DNA of 64,000 nucleotides from SHLQ01 sp964517125 (GTDB lineage: Bacteria > Actinomycetota > Acidimicrobiia > Acidimicrobiales > SHLQ01). This document shows, piece after piece, positions 56,017 through 64,000 of this stretch (its first letter is position 1; each line of letters starts with the position of its first letter). The translations under genes and the position numbers were made by a program. The notes below the pieces were generated by a model. That model searched no databases. It saw only the letters and a program-made list of their open reading frames with translations, and was not told the DNA's origin. The stretch spans positions 1 to 64,000 of the forward strand of contig CAZFBD010000016.1 of NCBI GenBank assembly GCA_964517125.1. The letters run 5' to 3'.

Positions 56017-58299
56017 ATGATTGACTCCATCATGACGAGCCCCACGGCGCCCGGAGTTCTCCTCGGCCTCCATCTCATCGGTATCGCACTGGCAGTCGTG
56101 GTCGGCCGCCGCGGCATCCGGCCCGGCCTGATCGCTGCCGGTATTGCGCCAGGCATCACCACACTGTGGGCGATCGGTGTTCTCACCCGCGATGACGAGC
56201 CACTGACCACCGAGTGGGTTTGGGTCGAGGGCCTCGACCTGGCGTTGCGATTCCGGATCGACGACGTCGCCCTGCTCATGACGCTTCTCGTGTCTGGAAT
56301 CGGCACGATGATCTTCCTCTACGCCACCGGCTACTTCAGCGCCGATGCCGTCCAGGGCCCTCGCATGGCTGCGAGCCTGTTGGCGTTCTCCACCTCGATG
56401 CTCGGCCTTGTCTGGGCGGACTCGATCTGGACTCTCTTCATCTTCTGGGAGTTCACGTCCGTCACATCGTTCCTGCTCGTGGGTCACAAGGACACCGACG
56501 AAACGGTGCGAACGGCTGCCCGCCGAGCACTGATGATCACCGGCGGAGGCGGTCTGGCGCTTCTCGCGGGACTCATGGTGCTCGCCAACGAAACCGGCAC
56601 GACCACCCTCACCGACCTGCCAGCAGTCAACGGCACCCCGGCGACCGTCGCAGCAGTGCTGATCCTGCTCGGTGTTGCCACGAAGTCGGCACAGATTCCG
56701 TTTCATGTCTGGCTCCCCGGCGCCATGAAAGCCCCCACACCAGTGAGCGCGTACCTCCACTCGGCAACGATGGTGAAAGCGGGTGTTCTCCTCCTCGCCG
56801 TGACCGGGTCAGCGTTCGCAGACGTCAGCACCTGGAAGGTCATCGGACTGAGTTTCGGCATCGGGTCGATGCTCTGGGGTGGTTGGAACGCACTACGACA
56901 CCGCGACGCAAAGCTGATCCTGGCCTGGGGCACCATCTCCCAACTTGGACTGCTCGTGACGCTCCTCAGCGTCGGTACCGGCAAAGCGGTCTTCGCCGCA
57001 ACGTCGCTGTTGTTTGCGCACGCCCTCTTCAAAGCTGCACTGTTTGCCGTCGTCGGCGAGATCGATGTCCGAACAGGCACCCGTGACATCACCGAGCTGG
57101 GTGGCTTGTCAAAGTCGATGCCTGTGGCCACCGCAGTCGCCGTCGCCGCGGGGCTCTCGATGGCGGGCGTTCCGCCGCTCCTTGGGTTCGCAGCGAAGGA
57201 AGCCGCAATCGAAGCAGTCCTCAAGCTGAGCGGAGCCGAAGCCGCGATCGTGACCTCGACAGTCCTCATTGGCGCTGTACTCACCGTCGCCTACACGACC
57301 CGCCTGCTCATCGGCGTGTTCGGCCGCGGTCCCGAAACCACCGTGGCTCCACGACGAGGATCCATGACCGCCGCCACCACACTCCTCGGTCTGAGCAGCG
57401 TGCTTGGATTCGTGTTCCTCGGCGCGGTCAATCGAATCGTCGAGGCGGCTGCAACAGAGCTCAACCCCGAAGCTGCCGTGTACACGTTGTACCGGTGGCC
57501 TGGCATCACCACGGGGCTCATGACCTCGGTGGTCGTGGTGATCGCCGGCGCGTTCATCGGTCTGTCCATGTCGAGCGACCTGAACGTCAAGGCTCCTGCG
57601 CCGCTGGGAGCCGACATGGTCGACAACGGCCTAGACCGATTCCTCGCATGGGCTCCACGAGCCACAGGTGCCGTACAGCACGGATCGCTGCCCGTGTACC
57701 TGGCCACGATGGCACTCGTCGCCGTGAGTGCAACCATTCCGTTCCTCACCGACGTCCAGACCGGTCACCTCATCGCCTGGGACCAACCGATGCAGGCAGT
57801 ACTCGCCGCCGCAATCATCGGGGCGGCCGTGGCAGGCGCATTTGTTGGCTCGCGACTGGGAGCTGCGCTGACCCTCGGAGCTGTCGGCATTGGCGTCTCC
57901 GGCCTCTTCATCCTTCACGGTGCACCCGACCTGGCGCTCACCCAGCTTCTGGTCGAAACCGTCATCGTCGTGGGATTCGTGCTCGGACTCGGCCACCTCG
58001 GCCGCTCCTTTCCCCCAACGAACGCCACCTGGCGTTCCACCCGACTGGTCGTGTCGCTGCTTGCAGGCGTGGCCGTCATGGCAGCACTTGCAGCATCGAG
58101 CGCCAACCCAACAGGGAGCGCACCCATCGAGCGACTGACGGAAGGCGCCGTGGACGAAGGCGGCGGCAAAAACATCGTCAACGTGATCCTGACCGACCTC
58201 CGAGCGCTCGACACGCTCGGCGAAGTGGTTGTCCTTGCCGTCGTGGCCGTTGGAATCCTCGCCCTCGCCAATGTGAAGAACGTGGAGGCCAGCCAGTGA
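56017..58299 (+). CDS. mrpA: Mrp Na+/H+ antiporter subunit A
   Basis: 760 residues with about 20 membrane helices, related to NADH dehydrogenase subunit NuoL. The proton-channel segments are clear: WTLFIFWEFTSVTSFLLVG (Glu), ATKSAQIPFHVWLPGAMKAPTPVSAYLHSATMVKAG (Lys and His) described here as a span near residues 215-250, and LFAHALFKAALFAVVG. The C-terminal MrpB-like part (LGAVGIGVSGLFILHGAPDLALTQLLVET) is fused as usual for MrpA. GGGAG lies 9 bases before ATG 56017. The subunit works only in the full complex. It starts a seven-gene operon and overlaps mrpB by GTGA. Confidence 0.92.
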   Translation: MIDSIMTSPTAPGVLLGLHLIGIALAVVVGRRGIRPGLIAAGIAPGITTLWAIGVLTRDDEPLTTEWVWVEGLDLALRFRIDDVALLMTLLVSGIGTMIFLYATGYFSADAVQGPRMAASLLAFSTSMLGLVWADSIWTLFIFWEFTSVTSFLLVGHKDTDETVRTAARRALMITGGGGLALLAGLMVLANETGTTTLTDLPAVNGTPATVAAVLILLGVATKSAQIPFHVWLPGAMKAPTPVSAYLHSATMVKAGVLLLAVTGSAFADVSTWKVIGLSFGIGSMLWGGWNALRHRDAKLILAWGTISQLGLLVTLLSVGTGKAVFAATSLLFAHALFKAALFAVVGEIDVRTGTRDITELGGLSKSMPVATAVAVAAGLSMAGVPPLLGFAAKEAAIEAVLKLSGAEAAIVTSTVLIGAVLTVAYTTRLLIGVFGRGPETTVAPRRGSMTAATTLLGLSSVLGFVFLGAVNRIVEAAATELNPEAAVYTLYRWPGITTGLMTSVVVVIAGAFIGLSMSSDLNVKAPAPLGADMVDNGLDRFLAWAPRATGAVQHGSLPVYLATMALVAVSATIPFLTDVQTGHLIAWDQPMQAVLAAAIIGAAVAGAFVGSRLGAALTLGAVGIGVSGLFILHGAPDLALTQLLVETVIVVGFVLGLGHLGRSFPPTNATWRSTRLVVSLLAGVAVMAALAASSANPTGSAPIERLTEGAVDEGGGKNIVNVILTDLRALDTLGEVVVLAVVAVGILALANVKNVEASQ

Positions 58300-58742
58300 T
58301 CGGACAACACTCCCCCATCATGCAGCTCGGAATTCGAGCTGCAAGCCCACTTGCGATCGTCGTCGGCACATACCTGCTGTTTGCCGGGCACAACAATCCT
58401 GGTGGTGGCTTCGCAGCCGGGCTCGTCTTCGGTGCGGTCGTCACGCTGCGCACGGTTGCCGGGCTGCAACGACCCAGCCACGCGGTACCGCTTCTGTCGG
58501 GTGGACTCATCCTCGTCATCGCCGTCGCCGCTGCGCCGCTGTTCTGGGGGGACACACTCCTCGATCAGAAAGTGGTCTCCACCGACCTTCCCGTCCTCGG
58601 GCTCATCAAGACCGGAAGTGCGCTTCCCTTCGACATTGGTGTCACGGCAATCGTCGTCGGCGTCGTCATTGCGCTGCTCGACGGACTTGGCGTCTCCGCC
58701 CTCACCTCTCCCACGACACCAACCTCGACGGAGCACGCATGA
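58296..58742 (+). CDS. mrpB: Mrp antiporter subunit B
   Basis: 148 residues, four membrane helices. MrpB landmarks are IVVGTYLLFAGHNNPGGGFAAGL (helix 1-2 loop) and FDIGVTAIVVGVVIALLDGLG at the end. GTG 58296 overlaps the mrpA stop by 4 bases; MQLGIRAAS eight codons later is an alternative start. It is a membrane-embedded scaffold subunit of the Mrp complex. Confidence 0.9.
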   Translation: MIGQHSPIMQLGIRAASPLAIVVGTYLLFAGHNNPGGGFAAGLVFGAVVTLRTVAGLQRPSHAVPLLSGGLILVIAVAAAPLFWGDTLLDQKVVSTDLPVLGLIKTGSALPFDIGVTAIVVGVVIALLDGLGVSALTSPTTPTSTEHA

Positions 58743-59118
58743 GCATCGCCCTTCTCCTCACCATTGGCGGCCTCACATCGGTCGGCATCTACCTCATCAC
58801 CGCCCGGTCCCTGAGCCGGATCATTCTCGGCTTCTCCTTGCTCGGACACGCCGCCGTGCTTGCGTTGCTCACCGCTGGCGGCCCGCCCGGCCCTGCGCCA
58901 GTCGCCGGCAAGGACGACGACACGATCGCCAACCCCCTGCCCCAGGCACTGGCGCTCACCGCAATCGTGATCTCGTTCGGATTGGCCCTGTTCCTGCTGG
59001 CACTCGCCCGCAGACAGCAAGCCATCACCGGTGACGACCTGGTCGAAGACGACCTCGAGGATCAGCGCATCGCCGCACAGCTCGTCGCCGCAACCGCCGA
59101 TGCAGAAGAGACGGACCA

Positions 59119-59122
<4 letters not shown>
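58739..59122 (+). CDS. mrpC: Mrp antiporter subunit C
   Basis: 127 residues, three membrane helices, homologous to NuoK: GIYLITARSLSRIILGFSLLGHAAVL and DPLPQALALTAIVISF-type ending (here NPLPQALALTAIVISFGLALF), both diagnostic. A charged C-terminal tail of 30 residues (DDLVEDDLEDQR) is longer than in Bacillus MrpC. ATGA overlap on both sides. Confidence 0.92.
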
Positions 59123-60596
<1,474 letters not shown>

Positions 60597-60600
<4 letters not shown>

Positions 60601-61112
60601 CACGCCACGTCACAGTACGGCGACTCGTTCTGGTCGCATCCTTGACCGCAGCATGGTGCAGCCTCTGGCGAGACATCTCCGCTGCCAACATCCTTGGCGG
60701 CGTGCTCTTGTCCATCGGGGTGCTCAGCCTTGGCGTCGCTACAGCCGGCCGCGGAGCCATACGACCCGGCGCCCTGGCGAAGCTCTGCTGGATCGTGCTC
60801 GTGGACCTCATTCGGTCAACCGTCAGCGTGGCCGTGGAGATCATCACGCCGACAGACCGGACCGAGGAAGCCATCGTCGCCGTTCCGGTTTCGGCCGAGA
60901 GCCGAGACCACCTTCTGCTTCTGATCGTGGCCATCACCCTCACACCCGGCACCGCCGTCGTGGACGCTGACCTCGACACCGCAACGTTGTATCTCCACGT
61001 GCTTCACCACGACCGACTTCCCGAAACCATCGCCCACGTTCACACCCTCACCGACCTGGCGTGCCAGGCGCTGCCCGTATCCGCCTCGCAGCCGACCGGA
61101 GCCACCACATGA
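60597..61112 (+). CDS. mrpE: Mrp antiporter subunit E
   Basis: 171 residues. One or two N-terminal helices (VASLTAAWCSLWRDISAANILGGVLLSIG), then a cytoplasmic alpha/beta domain (VAVPVSAESRDHLLLLIVAITLTPGTAVVDAD, and TLYLHVLHHD) typical of MrpE. It is required for complex assembly in Bacillus. ATGA overlaps on both sides. Confidence 0.9.
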
Positions 61113-61375
61113 CCACCCTTGCCCTCATCGGATTTCTGATTGCCGGACTCTGTGGAGCATTCCGCCTGCTCGCGGGTCCCGACCTCGCCGACCGCATCAT
61201 TGCCCTGGACGTCACCCTCATCTCGTTGATGGGAGCGATCGCCGTCGATGCGGCACGCCGTGACGACACCACCAACCTGGTCCTGCTGGTGGTGTTGGCC
61301 ATCATTGGGTTCACAGCAACGATTGCTGCGAGCCGGTTCCTTCACCTCAGTACGCAGAACGGCGGCACACCATGA
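61109..61375 (+). CDS. mrpF: Mrp antiporter subunit F
   Basis: 88 residues, three helices. The family motif RLLAGPDLADRIIALDVT after helix 1 contains the conserved Asp of MrpF; VLLVVLAIIGFTATIAASRFL closes the protein. ATG 61109 overlaps the mrpE stop; an ATG 16 codons earlier lies inside mrpE and is not needed. Confidence 0.92.
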   Translation: MTTLALIGFLIAGLCGAFRLLAGPDLADRIIALDVTLISLMGAIAVDAARRDDTTNLVLLVVLAIIGFTATIAASRFLHLSTQNGGTP

Positions 61376-61722
61376 CCGTCGTCGCAGAGATCTTCATGGT
61401 CATCGGTAGTGCCATCGCCGTGTTGGCAGGCGTTGGTGTGCTCCGGTTCTCCACCGCCTACGCACGGTTCCATGCAGCCGGAAAGGCCAGTCCCGTGGCA
61501 TTCATCGTCACCTCCATCGGCGCTGGCCTCACACTTGGCTGGCAGGGTGCGGCGCCGCTTGCGCTCGCCGTTGCTGCGATGACGCTCACCCTTCCAGTCG
61601 GAGTTCACTTGTTGTTCCGTGCGGTTCATCGCACGACCCCGGGCGATCATCTGCTGGTCGACGAACTCGCTCCGGTGGAAGCGAGGGTGAACACCAACCG
61701 AAAGCCAACCTCGGGAGCGTGA
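61372..61722 (+). CDS. mrpG: Mrp antiporter subunit G
   Basis: 116 residues, three helices. The MrpG signature GVGVLRFSTAYARFHAAGKASPVAFI follows helix 1, and AAMTLTLPVGVHLLFRAVHRT ends the domain. It is the last gene of the seven-gene operon; each of the six junctions is a 4-base overlap, so translation is fully coupled. Confidence 0.92.
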   Translation: MTVVAEIFMVIGSAIAVLAGVGVLRFSTAYARFHAAGKASPVAFIVTSIGAGLTLGWQGAAPLALAVAAMTLTLPVGVHLLFRAVHRTTPGDHLLVDELAPVEARVNTNRKPTSGA

Positions 61723-61773
61723 CCCTGCCAGCTGGCGTACTGTCGATGGCAACGACAATCGAGGAGATGCGAT

Positions 61774-62628
61774 ATGACCACAATCGTTGGACACTTCGAG
61801 CAGACCGCATTGCAAGACATGCACTTGTCGTCCCAAGTCGTCATTGCCAGCGGTACGTCCGTGCACGAGAGCGTCATCGCCATGGCAAATGCCGATACGA
61901 GCTGTGCGTTCATTGTTTCCGGGGACGAGCTCATCGGAATCTTCACCGAGCATGACGTGACACACCGCGTTGTTGCGTCGCCCGATGTCTGGGATCAGCC
62001 GGTCGAGAACTTCATGACCCCGGACCCCCATGTCATTGATCGGAACCAGTCCGCAATGGACGCTCTACGCCTCATGCGGTCGGGTGGCTTCCGGAACCTT
62101 CCGGTCGTTCTCGACGACGAGGGACGCCATGCGAACGTCACGCACTACGACCTCATCCTGCTCGCGTCCCAGTTCCTTCAGAACGGTTCGGTCGCCAACG
62201 AAGAATTCAGCGCCGAGCACGCGCTCCGCTATGTCGACTTCTACGGCATGCCGAGCCGAGTGCCGGTCGAGGTCACCGCTGACACCACGCTGGCCGAAGC
62301 GATCCGGCTCATGCAAACGATGGACCGCGGCCTCATTTCCGTGGTCGATGACCGGGGAATTCTCATTGGCGAGTTCACTCAGCACGACGTGTTCCGAAAG
62401 GTCGCGTGTCGAGTCGACGACCTTGAAGATCACGCCATCGGCGATTGGATGACCACGGTCTGGGCGTCTGCTCTGCCTGCCGCCACGATCGTGGATGGTC
62501 TGCACGAGATGGCCGCCAAACGTCACCGCTACCTCATGCTGACGAACGAAACCGGACGTTCCGTTGGCATCGTGACCTTCCGCGATATCGCCGTCTATCT
62601 CGACGCAGCGTTCGCCACGTTGAGCTAG
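61774..62628 (+). CDS. Protein with four CBS domains
   Basis: 284 residues made of two CBS pairs (Bateman modules). CBS 1: TSVHESVIAMANADTSCAFIVSGDELIGIFTEHDV; CBS 2: FMTPDPHVIDRNQSAMDAL; CBS 3: TTLAEAIRLMQTMDRGLISVVDDRG; CBS 4: DGLHEMAAKRHRYLMLTNETG. These are described as spans, each about 55 residues. Such modules bind adenosine nucleotides and report energy state; free-standing examples have unknown partners. It follows mrpG by 51 bases with a small palindrome between (TGTCG-N7-CGACA), so it may be separately controlled. It converges on the helicase gene with a 4-base overlap. Confidence 0.88.
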   Translation: MTTIVGHFEQTALQDMHLSSQVVIASGTSVHESVIAMANADTSCAFIVSGDELIGIFTEHDVTHRVVASPDVWDQPVENFMTPDPHVIDRNQSAMDALRLMRSGGFRNLPVVLDDEGRHANVTHYDLILLASQFLQNGSVANEEFSAEHALRYVDFYGMPSRVPVEVTADTTLAEAIRLMQTMDRGLISVVDDRGILIGEFTQHDVFRKVACRVDDLEDHAIGDWMTTVWASALPAATIVDGLHEMAAKRHRYLMLTNETGRSVGIVTFRDIAVYLDAAFATLS

Positions 62629-64000
62629 CGCGAGTTTTGTTGCAGGTGTGCTCGTCGAGCCTTGCGGTTCGTCGTGCTCGACTCGGAGTTGCCGCCACCA
62701 CCACGACGACGGCGATTTCCGCCGCCACCCTGCTTCTGGCCGCCTCCGCCCTGCTTTTTTCCACCAGCGGTTGAGCGACGTTGTCCCTGGGACTCGCCGT
62801 TGTTCTGGCGTTCGCCGGACTCATCGGAACGGTTGCGGTTGCCGCCGCCCTTGCCCTTGGCACCCTGACCGCCGCGGTTCCGAGACTGACCCTGCTTCTG
62901 GACGCCCTTGCGGTTGCGATTCCGGTTGTTGCCGCCACCCTGCTTCTTTGGCTGGTCCTGGCCCGGACGTGCGAGTGCCAGCGTGCGCTCCTCTGCCGGA
63001 GACAGGCTCTTCATTGCCCGAACGTCCGGATCGATGAGCGGCTCATCGAGATCGATCTGCCGCTGCATCTTGCGCATGTCCTTCTTCTGATCAGCCTGGA
63101 TCATCGACACAACCACACCGCCTTCGCCGGCGCGGGCCGTACGTCCGGATCGGTGCACGTAGGTCTTGAAGTCTTCTGGCGGGTCGTAGTGAACAACAAG
63201 CGCCACACCATCGACATGGATCCCTCGGGCGGCGACGTCGGTGGCGACGAGCGCATGCACCCGGCCTTCTGCGAAGTCCGCGAGGGCCCGCGTCCGCTGG
63301 TTCTGGCTACGCCCACCGTGAATTGCCGCTGCCTTCAGGTCGGCTCGACCGAGCTGCTTTGCCAAGCGATCGGCGCCGTGGCGGGTACGTGTGAAGATGA
63401 TCGCCGGCCATACAGCAGAGACCGCCTGCGCAGTCAGTGACTGCCGGTCTTCCTTCTTGGCGTTCCAGAAGACGTGGCTGGCCGAGGTGATGTCGGGCGT
63501 CTCTTCGCCAACCTCGTGGCGTACGGGGTCGTGCTGGTAGTCGCGGGTGAGTTTCGCGACGTCACCGTCGAGGGTTGCCGAGAACAGCACGGTTTGACGA
63601 TCACGGCTCGTCTGATCGATGAGCCGGCGAACCGCCGGCATGAAGCCCATGTCGGCCATGCGATCGGCCTCGTCGAGGACGACCTGGGTGACATCGTCCA
63701 AGCGGACATCACCGCGATCGATGAGGTCTTCAAGACGTCCGGGGCAGGCAACGAGAATGTCGACGCCACGTCGAAGGAGGTTCAGCTGCGGGCCGTAGCC
63801 AACGCCGCCGTAGACCACGCCGACGCGAACCTTGCCGGAGAACGAGCTGAGTTCAGCGTTGATCTGATCGGCCAGCTCGCGAGTGGGAGCAAGCACGAGT
63901 GCGGTCGGGTACTTGGGTTCGGCCCGCTCGACGGTTGCAACGAGCGGAATGCCGAAAGCGAGCGTCTTGCCGGAACCGGTGGGGGCTCGGCCAAGTACGT
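62625..64000 (-). CDS. DEAD-box RNA helicase, N-terminus outside window
   Basis: The frame runs off the right edge, and the first visible motif is Walker A APTGSGKT at the edge. Then come APTRELADQ (Ia), DEAD box VVLDEADRMADMGF, SAT (LFSATLDGD), FTRTRHGADRLAKQL (IV), TDVAARGIHVDG (V) and HRSGRTARAG (VI). The C-terminal 110 residues are a low-complexity tail rich in Gly, Asn, Arg, Gln and Lys, as in cold-induced helicases that bind rRNA or condense with RNA. A role in ribosome assembly or RNA decay at low temperature is inferred. About 20-60 N-terminal residues (Q motif) are missing. Confidence 0.92.
   Translation of the reverse strand, partial: VLGRAPTGSGKTLAFGIPLVATVERAEPKYPTALVLAPTRELADQINAELSSFSGKVRVGVVYGGVGYGPQLNLLRRGVDILVACPGRLEDLIDRGDVRLDDVTQVVLDEADRMADMGFMPAVRRLIDQTSRDRQTVLFSATLDGDVAKLTRDYQHDPVRHEVGEETPDITSASHVFWNAKKEDRQSLTAQAVSAVWPAIIFTRTRHGADRLAKQLGRADLKAAAIHGGRSQNQRTRALADFAEGRVHALVATDVAARGIHVDGVALVVHYDPPEDFKTYVHRSGRTARAGEGGVVVSMIQADQKKDMRKMQRQIDLDEPLIDPDVRAMKSLSPAEERTLALARPGQDQPKKQGGGNNRNRNRKGVQKQGQSRNRGGQGAKGKGGGNRNRSDESGERQNNGESQGQRRSTAGGKKQGGGGQKQGGGGNRRRRGGGGNSESSTTNRKARRAHLQQNSR

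Overview
The window is high-GC DNA with actinobacterial gene content: a DevR/DosR-type response regulator, a SigK/RskA pair, many universal stress proteins (USPs), LAxTG surface proteins, a long-form ribosome hibernation factor, leaderless starts and dense ATGA overlaps. An Acidimicrobiia-like actinobacterium is my best guess, but this is inference from gene content and style; no rRNA or tRNA gene is visible. Three runs of exactly 100 N (13196-13295, 33967-34066, 40783-40882) show a scaffolded draft or metagenome assembly. Each run interrupts or hides genes.

Layout. 1-8.6 kb: housekeeping and hypothetical genes (DUF885 protein cut by the left edge, a shrunken GNAT gene, mug-type glycosylase, SDR, class II aldolase-like protein, a lipoprotein, a membrane protein, an ABC-F ATPase with a start-codon hairpin). 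8.6-20.7 kb: a dormancy island built around a DevR/DosR homologue, with a multidomain hibernation factor, a PAS histidine kinase, a receiver-histidine kinase, five USP genes, an APC permease, a two-part kinase like the mycobacterial DosR-regulon protein Rv2004c, and an LAxTG surface protein. Five palindromes of the form GGGAC-N4-GTCCC, one with a mismatch, lie in its promoter regions. 20.7-33.2 kb: Lon protease, YceI protein, GGDEF protein, RecQ-like helicase, enoyl-CoA hydratase, a second LAxTG protein, a K+ channel with RCK domains, and a ProW-like permease with a long membrane extension.

33.2-36.2 kb and 47.2-48.6 kb belong together: a molybdopterin oxidoreductase, a two-domain fasciclin lipoprotein and a sigK-rskA operon share the promoter CAATCC-N16-CGAAC(C/T). 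This resembles the mycobacterial SigK regulon that drives fasciclin proteins MPT70/MPT83. 36-46 kb: CorA-type transporter, a RimB/RimK/M14 peptide-modification module, a third LAxTG protein, a histidine kinase with two receiver proteins, and a shared palindrome close to TGACAC-N4-GTGTCA before three units. 46-56 kb: MscS channel, secreted RTX-type metalloprotease, CPA2 antiporter with its own USP, Ca2+/cation exchanger and an alternative sigma factor with an apparent leaderless promoter. 56-61.7 kb: a complete mrpABCDEFG Na+/H+ antiporter operon in which every junction is a 4-base overlap, followed by a CBS protein and a DEAD-box helicase cut by the right edge.

Taken together the window is a stress, dormancy and ion-homeostasis neighbourhood with at least three separable candidate regulons (DevR box, SigK promoter, TGACAC box), mixed with small decayed duplicates of its own genes.
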